From Acidobacteriaceae bacterium (GTDB lineage Bacteria; Acidobacteriota; Terriglobia; Terriglobales; Acidobacteriaceae): a stretch of 64,000 nucleotides of DNA. The position numbers and the translations under genes are program-made. Under the pieces are notes generated by a model that was not told where the DNA came from, ran no database searches, and saw nothing but the letters and a program-made list of their open reading frames with translations. Shown here piece by piece: positions 52,188 through 61,122 of this stretch; within the stretch, counting starts at the first letter, position 1; the number at the start of each line of letters is the position of its first letter. Location of the stretch: assembly GCA_025352065.1 (NCBI GenBank), contig JANXUC010000002.1, positions 62,001 through 126,000 on the forward strand. Direction: 5' to 3'.

Positions 52188-52349
52188 ATGTTTTCAGGCA
52201 GCTTGATCGAAAATCTAATTGCAACTGTGGAACGCGTGGAGCAGAACTCGAAGCTGGTTCCGATGCGTTTCCCGGAAGGTCGCTGGAATGCTCCGGCTGC
52301 GAACCTAACCGCCAATCAGAACGTGGAAAACTGGGCAGGAGTAGCGTAA
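52188..52349 (+). CDS. Small hypothetical protein in the dcw cluster
   Basis: The 53-aa protein is unrecognised (MFSGSLIENLIATVERVEQN at the start). The inner ATG 52188 is preferred because GGGGAGG ends 6 nt before it; ATG 52167 lies upstream of that signal. Its TAA overlaps the ATG of ftsL (TAATG), so it is translationally coupled. It has no TM segment. The position between rsmH and ftsL suggests a division-related role, but this is inference. Confidence 0.7.
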   Translation: MFSGSLIENLIATVERVEQNSKLVPMRFPEGRWNAPAANLTANQNVENWAGVA

Positions 52350-52795
52350 TGCAAACGGCAGCTTCAACATCGCAGCGCAATCGCACCTGGACGGGCACCC
52401 CGGAAGTTTACTTCCACAAGGTGATCGACAACTCGCGTCTGGTCAAGGTCGAAGATCCCACGCGCGTCCGAGAAATGCGAATGTTGATGGTGTCGCTGTG
52501 CTGCCTGTTCCTGTTTGTGATGACGTATGCCGTGCAACACTTTAAGTCGATTGAATACGGCTACCACATCGCTTCCGTGAAGAATCAGCGCGACGCTCTG
52601 TATGAGATGAAGCGCGCGCTGCAATTAGAAGAAGCGTCGTTGCGAGACCCCCAGCGCATCGATACTTTGGCCCGGCACATGGGCTTCCAGTCGCCGCAAG
52701 CGGGACAAGTGATGCATCTGGATGTACCGATGCAAGATTCTAGTGCTGCCGTGATGGCGAGCGTCTCCCCCGTCTCGGTCATCTCGGCGCGCTAG
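52349..52795 (+). CDS. ftsL: FtsL-like cell-division protein
   Basis: The 148-aa bitopic protein has a cytosolic N-terminus of about 43 residues, one TM (MLMVSLCCLFLFVMTYAV, about 46-63) and a coiled coil (YGYHIASVKNQRDALYEMKRALQLEEASL). The FtsL-typical RIDTLARHMGFQSPQAGQV segment (compare E. coli DPRRIEEIARKLGL-type) follows. Sequence identity to FtsL is always low; placement before ftsI supports the call. Confidence 0.8.
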   Translation: MQTAASTSQRNRTWTGTPEVYFHKVIDNSRLVKVEDPTRVREMRMLMVSLCCLFLFVMTYAVQHFKSIEYGYHIASVKNQRDALYEMKRALQLEEASLRDPQRIDTLARHMGFQSPQAGQVMHLDVPMQDSSAAVMASVSPVSVISAR

Positions 52796-52800
52796 AGAGA

Positions 52801-52843
52801 ATCCCCGCCCTGTCGCAAAGAACGCGACAAGGACGGGGCACCC
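52801..52843 (-). repeat. Dispersed repeat D, copy 4 (reverse)
   Basis: CCCGCCCTGTCGCAAAGAAC followed by GCGACAAGGACGGGGCACCC, starting 5 bp after the ftsL stop. Confidence 0.75.
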
Positions 52844-52854
52844 GATGGTTTGAG

Positions 52855-53038
52855 TTGTCATTCCGAGCGTAGCGAGGAATCCCTCTACCTCGAAAGCACT
52901 TATGGCGAAAGGGATTCTTCGCTACGCTCAGAGGCTGTGACTTTATTCAAATTACGCGGTTTTTAGGCGCGTAAGTTGTTTGTTTTCAGCGTTAGTTTTT
53001 GGAACAAACAATAAAGTCACAGGCTCTCAGAATGACAA
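52855..53038. repeat. Inverted pair of repeats A (copies 10 and 11)
   Basis: Forward A is at 52855-52886 (TTGTCATTCCGAGCGTAGCG followed by AGGAATCCCTCT). Reverse A starts at about 52910 and is split by a 96-bp insertion (52931-53026) before finishing GAATGACAA at 53038. Confidence 0.8.
52931..53026. mobile_element. 96-bp MITE-like element inserted in repeat A
   Basis: The terminal inverted repeats are GAGGCTGTGACTTTATT (52931-52947) and AATAAAGTCACAGGCTC (53010-53026), 16 of 17 bases complementary. A TCA duplication flanks it (52928-52930 and 53027-53029). Removing the element plus one TCA restores an intact reverse repeat A. Inside are two smaller hairpins, TTACGCG...CGCGTAA and TTGTTTGTT...AACAAACAA, so the single strand can fold as a three-arm structure. 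It encodes nothing; a transposase must act in trans. Confidence 0.75.
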
Positions 53039-53076
53039 TTTGTTTCTAGCTGCAAGTCTTCCGAGGTCGATAAAGA

Positions 53077-55335
53077 TTGGCGTCCAAGACCGATAGCGGA
53101 GTAGCCAAGCCCCGGCTGTATTGGATGGGTGGCCTACTGCTGCTTTGGTTCTGCGCCATCTGCCTGCGGCTCGTTTACCTGCAAATTTTTGCTTACGGAG
53201 AATTTCAGGTCCGCGCGCATCACCAGCAACAGCGCGCTTTTGAGACTTCTCCCATTCGCGGCGTGATCTACGACCGGAACGGCCAGTCGCTCGCCATGAC
53301 CACGCAGGTGGAGTCGTTTTACGCGGTTTCCAGCGACCTGCCCGATCCCGCCAACACAGCTAGTCTGCTTGGGCGCATCACCGGGACCGATCCGCGCGAA
53401 CTTCTAGCCTGCCTGAAAACCAAGAATTTCTGCTGGGTCGCGCGTAAGACGGATCCGGAAATCGCAGACCGGATTCGGAGCATGAATCTACGGGGCGTGT
53501 ATTCGCAAAAAGAGTCGAAGCGCTTTTATCCGAAAAAAGAACTTGCTGCGCAGGTGCTGGGATACGTCGGTATGGACGACGAGGGCCTGAGCGGGATTGA
53601 GCGTTCGTTTGAAAAGAAGTTGCGCGGCAAGCCCGGTCGCATGGCGCTTTCGGTCGATGCCCACCGAAAAACGTTTGCTCGCGTCGAGCAAGAGCCAGAG
53701 TCCGGCGAAAACATTGTTCTTACGATTGACGAGAAGATTCAGTACATCGCCGACCGGGAACTTGACCGCGCGATGCAGGAAACGCATTCCATAGCGGGAA
53801 CGGTGATTGTACAGAACCCCCGCACGGGGGAAATTCTTGCGCTGGCCAATAGCCCGACTTTCAACCCAAATGCAACGCGCGCGATCAGTCCGGAAAAGCT
53901 CAAAAACCACGCTGTCAGCGATGTTTACGAGCCGGGATCGACGTTCAAAGTGATTACGCTCGCCGCAGGCCTGGAAGAAAAAGTAACGCACCCGGACGAA
54001 TTGATCGACTGCCAGATGGGATCGATTGTTGTGGCAGGGATGCGGATTCACGACGCGCATCCGCACGGGATTCTGTCGGTTGCTGAAGTTTTGGCGCAAT
54101 CCAGCCAGGTCGGCGCCATTAAGATTGCGCTAAGACTTGGCGAAGACCGTCTCTACAAATACATTCGTGCCTTTGGCATTGGCCAGCAGACGGGGATTGA
54201 GCTGCCCGGCGAAACGCGCGGGTTGAGCAAGCCTGTGAGCCGATGGTCAAAAGTCTCGATCGGCGCGATTTCCATGGGTCAGGAGATTGGAATTTCTCCG
54301 GTGCAGCTTACCGGAATTGTTTCCACCATGGCCAACGATGGAGTGTGGGTGGCGCCCCGCATAGTGGCCACGACGACCGAGCCGCGCCAGGCACCGCATA
54401 CGTTTGTGTATCAACCTGCGGCAGAGCGACGCGTGATTTCTCCGCTGACGGCTGCGCAAATGCGTTTGATGCTGGAGGGCGTAGTGCTGCACGGAACTGG
54501 TAAGAGGGCAGCACTGGAGGGCTATACGTCCGGAGGCAAGACGGGTACGGCACAGCGTGTGGACCCAGCGACGCATGCCTATTCCAAGACGAAATACGTC
54601 GCGTCCTTCGCTGGATTTGCTCCGCTGAACAATCCGGCGATTACGGTTGCGGTAATTTTGGATTCGCCGGTCGGTCTGCATCAGGGCGGGCAGGTGTCTG
54701 CTCCAGTGTTTTCGCGAGTGGCACAGCAGGTTCTCGCGTACATGAATGTGCCCCGAGATATTGAAGTCCCCGCGTCGCGGCAATTGCTGATGGCGGCGAA
54801 AAAAGCAGCTAAACCGAACGACGAAGAACTCGCCGACGCGGCTCCGGATCATCTTGGCGCGCCGTTGGATCTAGCGGGGGCGGAAGGCGGCGACGCGGTG
54901 CCGAACACAGCGACACTTGCGCAGAATGCGAAGCCGTCTCCCGCATCGTCGATGATCTCGGAGATTGCGCAGCTGATTCCTGCAGCGATCCGCACTCGCG
55001 AAGCGCCGGTTGCGAATACTCCGGTGCGGACCTCTTCAAACTCTGCTCGCGTTACCCCGTCCGGCAATCAATCTGTCGTCCGTCAATCTGCGGCGGCGCT
55101 GTCGCCGCAGAGTTCCAGCAAACCAGCCAGCGGCACGGTTGTGTTCGATGTCGAACAGGGCGGAATTCCGGTGCCTTCATTTATCGGGAAGCAACTGCGC
55201 ACGGCCGTCGAACTCGCGGAAGAGAGCAACCTCGAAATAGAAGCCGTGGGTAGCGGCGTGGCCTGGGACCAATCGCCTGCAGCCGGATCGCACGTAGCCG
55301 CTGGAACGCGGATTACTGTGCGCTTTGAACGCTAG
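53077..55335 (+). CDS. ftsI: Division transpeptidase (PBP2x/FtsI-type) with C-terminal PASTA domain
   Basis: A 752-aa class B penicillin-binding protein that crosslinks septal peptidoglycan. TM at about 14-33 (RLYWMGGLLLLWFCAICLRL). The PBP dimer domain starts at SPIRGVIYDRNGQSLAM. The transpeptidase motifs are STFK (in PGSTFKVITLAAG), SSQ (in LAQSSQVGAIK) and KTGT (in SGGKTGTAQ). A Pro/Ala/Ser-rich linker of about 110 residues leads to one PASTA domain at the C-terminus (PVPSFIGKQLRTAVELAEESNL). The start is TTG 53077, with GAGG about 11 nt upstream. Confidence 0.95.
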   Translation: MASKTDSGVAKPRLYWMGGLLLLWFCAICLRLVYLQIFAYGEFQVRAHHQQQRAFETSPIRGVIYDRNGQSLAMTTQVESFYAVSSDLPDPANTASLLGRITGTDPRELLACLKTKNFCWVARKTDPEIADRIRSMNLRGVYSQKESKRFYPKKELAAQVLGYVGMDDEGLSGIERSFEKKLRGKPGRMALSVDAHRKTFARVEQEPESGENIVLTIDEKIQYIADRELDRAMQETHSIAGTVIVQNPRTGEILALANSPTFNPNATRAISPEKLKNHAVSDVYEPGSTFKVITLAAGLEEKVTHPDELIDCQMGSIVVAGMRIHDAHPHGILSVAEVLAQSSQVGAIKIALRLGEDRLYKYIRAFGIGQQTGIELPGETRGLSKPVSRWSKVSIGAISMGQEIGISPVQLTGIVSTMANDGVWVAPRIVATTTEPRQAPHTFVYQPAAERRVISPLTAAQMRLMLEGVVLHGTGKRAALEGYTSGGKTGTAQRVDPATHAYSKTKYVASFAGFAPLNNPAITVAVILDSPVGLHQGGQVSAPVFSRVAQQVLAYMNVPRDIEVPASRQLLMAAKKAAKPNDEELADAAPDHLGAPLDLAGAEGGDAVPNTATLAQNAKPSPASSMISEIAQLIPAAIRTREAPVANTPVRTSSNSARVTPSGNQSVVRQSAAALSPQSSSKPASGTVVFDVEQGGIPVPSFIGKQLRTAVELAEESNLEIEAVGSGVAWDQSPAAGSHVAAGTRITVRFER

Positions 55336-55438
55336 GCCGCGCCATGTAGCAATCCCAGGTTCGGCGTGTCTTCCGTCCTATCTTCGCAGGTTCTCCTGTG
55401 TTTTAGGCGCGGGCGCACCAGCCTATAATCGATAAACA

Positions 55439-56968
55439 ATGAATTTCCAGGACCTACTTGACGGAGCTGAAATCCTTGCCCAGAGCGGGGATGCGTCCGT
55501 TACGGAAGTGGAATACGATTCGCGTAAAGCGAAGCCGGGCACACTTTTTGTCGCCATGCGGGGAGAGACTTCCGATGGCAATCGCTACATTGATCAGGCC
55601 GTCGAAAAAGGCGCCGTTGCGGTTGTCACTGATTCTGTAAGTGAAACGCAGCGGTCGGGCGTTGCTTGGGCGCAAGTGCCGCACGGCCGCCGTGCGCTTG
55701 CCCGCATCAGCGCAAATTTCTACATGCAGCCTGCGAACCGAATTAGTACGACTGGAATTACTGGAACTAACGGCAAGAGCACCACGGCTTTCCTGCTCGA
55801 ATCTATTCTGAGCGCGTCGGGCCGGAAGAGCCTGCTCGTCGGCACGATCGAATATCATGTGGCGGGCCAGATTCTTCCCGCGCCGCATACGACTCCGGAA
55901 GCGTTGGAGTTGAATCAGCTCTTAGCGCAAGCCTTGGAAGCGGGCGCAACGGAAGCGGTGATGGAAGTCTCGTCGCACGCGTTGGATCAGCAGCGTGTTT
56001 TCGGAATTCCTTTCGATGTTGCAGTTTTCACGAACTTAACGCGCGATCATCTTGATTACCACAAAGACATGGACCAGTACTTTGCGGCCAAGCGAGTGCT
56101 GTTTGAGGGTTGTGGCACGGAGGCTCCTCGCGTAGCTGTGCTCAACGCCGATGACCCGTACGGCGTGCAGTTGGCGGAGTTCAGCAAGTCTGCTGGATCG
56201 CAAGTTGTCACCTATGGCTTAGGTCGCGGTGATTTCCATGCTGAGAACGTTGACATTACTTTGCGTGGTACGCGATTCGACATCGCCAGTCCGGAGGGCA
56301 AGATTCCCATTTGGTCGCCGCTGATCGGCAAAGTGAATGTGTACAACATTCTGGCGGCTGCGGCTGCCGCATCGGAACGCGGGTGCTCGACAAACCACAT
56401 CGCAGAGGGGATTGCCGCGCTGGCATTCGTCCCCGGCCGTTTTCAGCGGGTCGATTGCGGGCAGCCGTTCACTGTAGTCGTGGATTATGCGCACACCGAT
56501 GATGCTTTGCGGAATTTGACGGCGCTCTCGCGGGAGTTTATGACGCAGGCTGGCGGGCGTGGCAAGGTCATCACGGTTTTCGGTTGTGGCGGAGATCGCG
56601 ACCGCGCCAAACGTCCGCTGATGGGTGAGGCGGCGGGACGAGGCAGTGACCTCGTCGTGCTGACGTCGGACAATCCACGCAGCGAGGATCCCGTCACCAT
56701 CATTAATGATGCGCTGGTTGGCGTGCAACGTTCGAACACAAAATACAAGATTGAGCCCGACCGCCAAGCTGCGATTGCGCTTGCGCTGAGCACGGCAATG
56801 GCGGGCGATATCGTGCTGCTGGCTGGTAAAGGGCACGAGAAGACGCAAGTTTCGCGGGCTGGTGTGCGCCCTTTCGATGATGTGGAAGCAGCGCGAAATC
56901 TTCTACGCGCTTCGGGATACGATTGCGATCCTGAAAAAACAAAGACGCTGGCGGAGAGAACTGCATGA
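55439..56968 (+). CDS. murE: UDP-MurNAc-tripeptide synthetase, meso-DAP type
   Basis: The 509-aa Mur ligase adds the third residue of the stem peptide. The ATP loop is ITGTNGKSTTAFLLE; TNLTRDHLDYHKDMDQYFAAK is the central domain signature. The specificity motif DNPR is in LTSDNPRSEDP, which is the meso-diaminopimelate signature (Lys enzymes have DNPA or similar), so the cell wall should be DAP-type. It overlaps murF by 4 bp. ATG 55439. Confidence 0.96.
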   Translation: MNFQDLLDGAEILAQSGDASVTEVEYDSRKAKPGTLFVAMRGETSDGNRYIDQAVEKGAVAVVTDSVSETQRSGVAWAQVPHGRRALARISANFYMQPANRISTTGITGTNGKSTTAFLLESILSASGRKSLLVGTIEYHVAGQILPAPHTTPEALELNQLLAQALEAGATEAVMEVSSHALDQQRVFGIPFDVAVFTNLTRDHLDYHKDMDQYFAAKRVLFEGCGTEAPRVAVLNADDPYGVQLAEFSKSAGSQVVTYGLGRGDFHAENVDITLRGTRFDIASPEGKIPIWSPLIGKVNVYNILAAAAAASERGCSTNHIAEGIAALAFVPGRFQRVDCGQPFTVVVDYAHTDDALRNLTALSREFMTQAGGRGKVITVFGCGGDRDRAKRPLMGEAAGRGSDLVVLTSDNPRSEDPVTIINDALVGVQRSNTKYKIEPDRQAAIALALSTAMAGDIVLLAGKGHEKTQVSRAGVRPFDDVEAARNLLRASGYDCDPEKTKTLAERTA

Positions 56969-58335
56969 AGCTTCCGCTGTCTCGCGTCGCTGAATTTATT
57001 TCCGCCCACGGTGAATTTGACCGCAGTTCGGTGGCGCAGGGATACTCCATCGATTCGCGCACGCTGCTGCCGGGAGAACTATTTCTTGCGGTCCTCGGCG
57101 AACGCCTCGACGGGCATGACTATGTGAAGCAAGCGCTGGAAAAAGGCGCTGTTGCTGCCGTTATTCAAAAGGATTATCTGGATCGGTATCCTTCGAAAAC
57201 GGGTCTGATTGTTGTGGAAGATACGCTGGGAGCTTTGCAGAACTTAGCCGCGTGCGTTCGCCGCTACTGGGGAAAGACGGTGATTGGCGTCACCGGTTCA
57301 GCGGGCAAGACCACGACCAAGGAAGCGATTGCGCATCTGCTGAGTTCGCGCTCCCGCGTTCTGAAATCAGAAGGTAACTTTAACAATCATTTTGGCATGC
57401 CGTTGATGGTGCTCAAGCTTGAACCTGAGCATGAAATGGCGGTGATCGAAATGGGAATGTCGCACGCGGGGGAGATTGCGGCGCTGGCGAAGATTGCGCA
57501 GCCGAATACTGGCGTGGTCACCTGTGTTGCGCCGGTGCATCTGGAAAACTTTGGATCCATCGCAGGTATTGCACGTGCGAAGTATGAATTGATTGCATCT
57601 TTGAGTGCTACCGGGACTGCTGTGCTGAACGCCGACGACGAGTATGTTTCGCAATTTGGAAGGGACTTTCGCGGCCGGGTCCTCACGTTCGGGCTCAAAC
57701 CTACAGCAGATGTTTATGCGCAAAACATCCGGACTCTGGGAGCGAAAGGGTCGATGTTTGATCTGGTGGCAAGCGGTTGTACGCAGGAAGTAGAGCTGCC
57801 GTTAGTGGGCACGCACAATGTCTACAATGCTCTGGCGGCGGTGGCGGTCGCGCTCGAAAACGGATTGCCGCCGTCTGAGATCGCCGCAGCGTTGCCTTCC
57901 TTGCAGGCGGCGTCGAAGCGTGGACAGGTCCTTGATGTTCGCGGCGTGACCGTGCTCAACGACTGCTACAATTCGAATCCGAAGGCGTTGAAGTTTATGG
58001 TGGACGCGCTAGTAAGCATGCCGGCAACGCGCCGTATTGTTGTGGCCGGAGAAATGCTGGAGCTTGGTCCGAAAGCGGAACAAATGCATCGTGAATGCGG
58101 ACGGCATATGGCCGAGCGGCGTGTCGATCAATTGATTGGAGTGCGTGGGCTGGCCTCGGCGATGGTGGAAGAAGCGCGGAAGGCAGGAGTTTCTGCGGAG
58201 TTTGTCGCGACGCCAGAAGAGGCTGGAGCATGGCTGGCGCGGGAAGCGAAGCCGGGAGAGGCTGTTCTGCTCAAGGCTTCTCGCGGTGTGAAATTGGAAC
58301 GCGCGTTAGAAACATGGGAAGCTGCGAAATCCTAA
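56965..58335 (+). CDS. murF: UDP-MurNAc-tripeptide-D-Ala-D-Ala ligase
   Basis: The 456-aa ligase has an ATP loop GVTGSAGKTTTKEAIAHLL, central FNNHFGMPLMVLKLEPEHEMAVIEMGMSHAGEI (typical MurF NNxxGxPL) and DCYNSNPKALKFMVDAL. It adds D-Ala-D-Ala to complete the pentapeptide. The start overlaps murE (ATGA). About 50 bp separate it from mraY. Confidence 0.96.
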   Translation: MKLPLSRVAEFISAHGEFDRSSVAQGYSIDSRTLLPGELFLAVLGERLDGHDYVKQALEKGAVAAVIQKDYLDRYPSKTGLIVVEDTLGALQNLAACVRRYWGKTVIGVTGSAGKTTTKEAIAHLLSSRSRVLKSEGNFNNHFGMPLMVLKLEPEHEMAVIEMGMSHAGEIAALAKIAQPNTGVVTCVAPVHLENFGSIAGIARAKYELIASLSATGTAVLNADDEYVSQFGRDFRGRVLTFGLKPTADVYAQNIRTLGAKGSMFDLVASGCTQEVELPLVGTHNVYNALAAVAVALENGLPPSEIAAALPSLQAASKRGQVLDVRGVTVLNDCYNSNPKALKFMVDALVSMPATRRIVVAGEMLELGPKAEQMHRECGRHMAERRVDQLIGVRGLASAMVEEARKAGVSAEFVATPEEAGAWLAREAKPGEAVLLKASRGVKLERALETWEAAKS

Positions 58336-58398
58336 GTCCCGCTTCCGAGCTTTTGAACGACTGGCAACTGACTTCCGGCAAGTAATTTGGGAGGCGTA

Positions 58399-59541
58399 TT
58401 GCTCTACTGGCTGCTCTACCAGAAGCTTTACCACATGTATCCGGCGCTGTCGCTGTTCCGAATCTTCCGGTACCTCACGTTCCGGACAGCGTTCGCGAGC
58501 CTGACTGCGCTTTTCACAGGGCTGGTCATCGGGCCCGTCATAATCAATCGATTGCGGGAATTTCAGATCGGCCAGTACATTCGCGAAGAAGGGCCGAAGG
58601 GACACCGGAAGAAGGCCGGAACGCCGACTATGGGCGGACTGCTGATTGCGATCGCGACGATCGTTCCGACACTGCTGTGGGCTGACCTGAGTAATCGTTT
58701 TGTTTGGATCGTGCTGCTGTCAATGATCGCGTATTCGGCGATCGGCTTTCTGGACGACTATGAAAAAGTGATTCACAAACGGAATCTTGGCCTCACCGCA
58801 CGCGCCAAGCTCGGGCTGCAATTCCTGGTGGCGTTTCTCATTGCTGTCGCGCTGATTGCGATGCAAACCCGCGGACTTTACTCCACCAAGCTCATGGTTC
58901 CATTTGCAAAACATTTTCGCCCGGACATGGTGAATGAGTCGTTGCTGCATCACCCATATCTCTGGCCGCTGGCCTTCTTTTGGTTTGTGCTGTTTGTGTG
59001 CCTGGTTATCGTGGGCTCCAGTAATGCAGTGAATCTTACTGACGGCTTGGACGGCCTGGCCATTGGCTGTACCGTCATTTCAGCCGGAGCGCTGACGGTA
59101 CTTACTTACGTAGGCGGGCATGCGGTGTTTGCCGATTATCTTGAATTGGAACGCATGCCGCAAGTGGGAGAACTTACCGTATTCTGCGGCGCCATGGTGG
59201 GGTCAGCGATCGGATTTCTTTGGTACAACGCGCATCCCGCCGAAGTTTTTATGGGGGATGTGGGCTCGCTCGGACTGGGCGGCGCGATTGGAACTGTGGC
59301 TGTCGTCATCAAGCAAGAATTACTCCTGCCGTTTATCGGAGGTGTTTTTGTTATCGAAGCGTTGTCGGTCATCTTGCAGGTGGGCTCTTACAAGTTGCGG
59401 AAGAAACGCATTTTCAAAATGGCGCCGATTCATCATCACTTCGAACTCATGGGGTGGTCGGAATCGAAGGTGATTGTCCGGTTCTGGATCGCGTCGCTGG
59501 TCTTCGCCCTATTCGCTTTGACTACGTTGAAACTGAGATAA
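58399..59541 (+). CDS. mraY: Phospho-MurNAc-pentapeptide translocase
   Basis: A 380-aa enzyme with ten TM helices that makes lipid I from UDP-MurNAc-pentapeptide and undecaprenyl phosphate. Signature loops: GPKGHRKKAGTPTMGGLLI, NLTDGLDGLAIG, AEVFMGDVGSLGLGGAIG and MAPIHHHFEL. The start is taken as TTG 58399 (LYWLLYQKLYHMYP), with GGGAGG 4 nt upstream; the TTG at 58387 lies upstream of that site. Confidence 0.95.
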   Translation: MLYWLLYQKLYHMYPALSLFRIFRYLTFRTAFASLTALFTGLVIGPVIINRLREFQIGQYIREEGPKGHRKKAGTPTMGGLLIAIATIVPTLLWADLSNRFVWIVLLSMIAYSAIGFLDDYEKVIHKRNLGLTARAKLGLQFLVAFLIAVALIAMQTRGLYSTKLMVPFAKHFRPDMVNESLLHHPYLWPLAFFWFVLFVCLVIVGSSNAVNLTDGLDGLAIGCTVISAGALTVLTYVGGHAVFADYLELERMPQVGELTVFCGAMVGSAIGFLWYNAHPAEVFMGDVGSLGLGGAIGTVAVVIKQELLLPFIGGVFVIEALSVILQVGSYKLRKKRIFKMAPIHHHFELMGWSESKVIVRFWIASLVFALFALTTLKLR

Positions 59542-59619
59542 TTCGGTTGCCAGCTCTCGGCGATCAGTCAGAAGTTGTTTTGCCGAAAGCTGACAGCCGA
59601 AAGCCGATAGCCTCTCGCC

Positions 59620-60984
59620 ATGGACCTCCAAGACAAACGTATCCTTATAGTAGGGCTGGGAAAATCCGGGATTGCCTCGGCGCAATTCCTGCAGGCGCGG
59701 GGAGCCAAGGTCACAGTTTCGGATTCCAAGAGCCCGGACCAGTTGCGGGGCGAGATTCCTGCACTGCTGGATCGCGGTATTGCCGTTGAAACCGGCGGTC
59801 ACGGTGAGCGCACATTCCGTGGACAGGATTTAATTGTTGTCAGCCCCGGCGTTCCTGCCGACGTCCCGCAGCTTGTGCAGGCGCGAATTCATGGCGTGCC
59901 GATTATTGGTGAGATTGAGCTCGCGTCGCAGTTTCTGCAGGGGCGCATCGTGGCCATTACCGGCTCCAACGGAAAAACGACGACCACGACGCTGACCGGA
60001 GAAATTCTCGCCGCCTCCGGGTTCCCGGTTGTCGTGGGAGGCAATATTGGAACGCCCGCCATTTCTTTAGTTGAGAAGACTACCCCCTCAACTTTCGCAG
60101 TCCTCGAGATTTCAAGCTTCCAACTGGAGACCATTCAGACCTTTCGCCCGTTTATTTCCTGCATTCTGAACATAACGCCGGATCATCTCGACCGCCATCG
60201 CACTTTCGAGGCCTATGTCAAAGCCAAGGCTCGTATTTTCGAGAATCAGAACGAAACGGGCTACTGCATTTTGAACGCCGACGATCCTGCCGCGAACGCG
60301 CTGACCAGCCGCGCGCGCTGTCCGGTACTGCATTTCAGCCGCCGCAGCGAAGTCGCAGCCGGAGCCTTCGTTCGCGAAGGCAGGATCTTCTTTCGCGACG
60401 GGAAGGCTGGCGGCAAGGAGCAGGAAATTCTGCCCGTTGCCGAGATCCCTCTCAAGGGTGCGCACAACTTGGAAAATGTGCTGGCCGCAGTATGCCTGGC
60501 GAGCTTGGCAGGCTGCCCGGCAGAAACCATTCGGCAGGCCGTGCGAGCTTTCAAAGCCGTTGAACACCGTCTGGAGTTCGTGGCGGAGATCGCCGGTGTC
60601 AGCTACTACAACGACTCCAAAGCTACGAACGTGGATGCCACCATCAAAGCTCTGGAATCTTTCCCCGCCAACATTCACCTGATTCTGGGCGGCAAAGATA
60701 AAGGCAGCGACTATTCCGTGTTGAACGATTTGCTACGGCAGCGCGTGAAGCGCGTTTATACCATCGGAGCCGCTGCCGAGAAGATCGAGAGCCAAATTTT
60801 CGACGCGGTCGAAATTTTCCCCGCAGGAACCCTGGAGAATGCCGTCCGCCGCGCCGCCACCACTGCGGTTCGGGGTGACGTGATTCTTTTAGCCCCGGCC
60901 TGCGCCAGTTTCGACCAGTTTCAGAGCTACGAGCATCGTGGGCGGGTGTTTAAGGACGTGGTGAAGTCGCTGGCTGGGAAATAG
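59620..60984 (+). CDS. murD: UDP-MurNAc-L-alanine:D-glutamate ligase
   Basis: The 454-aa ligase adds D-Glu to UDP-MurNAc-L-Ala. N-terminal uridine-binding Rossmann domain ILIVGLGKSGIASAQFLQARGAKVTVSDSK, ATP loop ITGSNGKTTTTTLTGEIL, PDHLDRH, and the C-terminal YNDSKATNVDATIKAL...GGKDKGSDYSVL. ATG 59620. About 78 bp of repeat-like DNA separates it from mraY. The next expected dcw gene (ftsW) does not follow. Confidence 0.96.
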   Translation: MDLQDKRILIVGLGKSGIASAQFLQARGAKVTVSDSKSPDQLRGEIPALLDRGIAVETGGHGERTFRGQDLIVVSPGVPADVPQLVQARIHGVPIIGEIELASQFLQGRIVAITGSNGKTTTTTLTGEILAASGFPVVVGGNIGTPAISLVEKTTPSTFAVLEISSFQLETIQTFRPFISCILNITPDHLDRHRTFEAYVKAKARIFENQNETGYCILNADDPAANALTSRARCPVLHFSRRSEVAAGAFVREGRIFFRDGKAGGKEQEILPVAEIPLKGAHNLENVLAAVCLASLAGCPAETIRQAVRAFKAVEHRLEFVAEIAGVSYYNDSKATNVDATIKALESFPANIHLILGGKDKGSDYSVLNDLLRQRVKRVYTIGAAAEKIESQIFDAVEIFPAGTLENAVRRAATTAVRGDVILLAPACASFDQFQSYEHRGRVFKDVVKSLAGK

Positions 60985-60998
60985 AGGCAAAAAAATCG

Positions 60999-61074
60999 GT
61001 GGAGCTACGGGCGTCCTCGCCCGTAGGCTGGCAACGCTCTCGGTCCCGCACGGGCGGGGACGCCCGCGCCTCCA
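60999..61074 (+). repeat. Palindromic repeat block between murD and the RiPP cassette
   Basis: GGAGCTACGGGCGTCCTCGC followed by CCGTAGG (hairpin), and then GCACGGGCGGGGACGCCCGC. It may terminate the dcw transcript. Confidence 0.55.
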
Positions 61075-61093
61075 TCGAGCGAAACGTCCTTCA

Positions 61094-61122
61094 TTGAAAA
61101 CTGGCGGCTGGTTGGGTATGAT
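61094..61122 (+). promoter_or_regulatory. Near-consensus sigma70 promoter of the peptide-modification cassette
   Basis: TTGAAA (61094-61099), a 17-bp spacer and TATGAT (61117-61122). Both hexamers match the consensus at 5 of 6 positions with ideal spacing. It implies that the cassette is transcribed independently of murD and puts transcription start near 61129. Confidence 0.7.

Noticed and set aside
53077-53130. Possible ATG start for ftsI inside the frame
   Set aside because: The first in-frame ATG lies at the TM segment (WMGG), which would remove the cytosolic anchor; TTG 53077 fits better.
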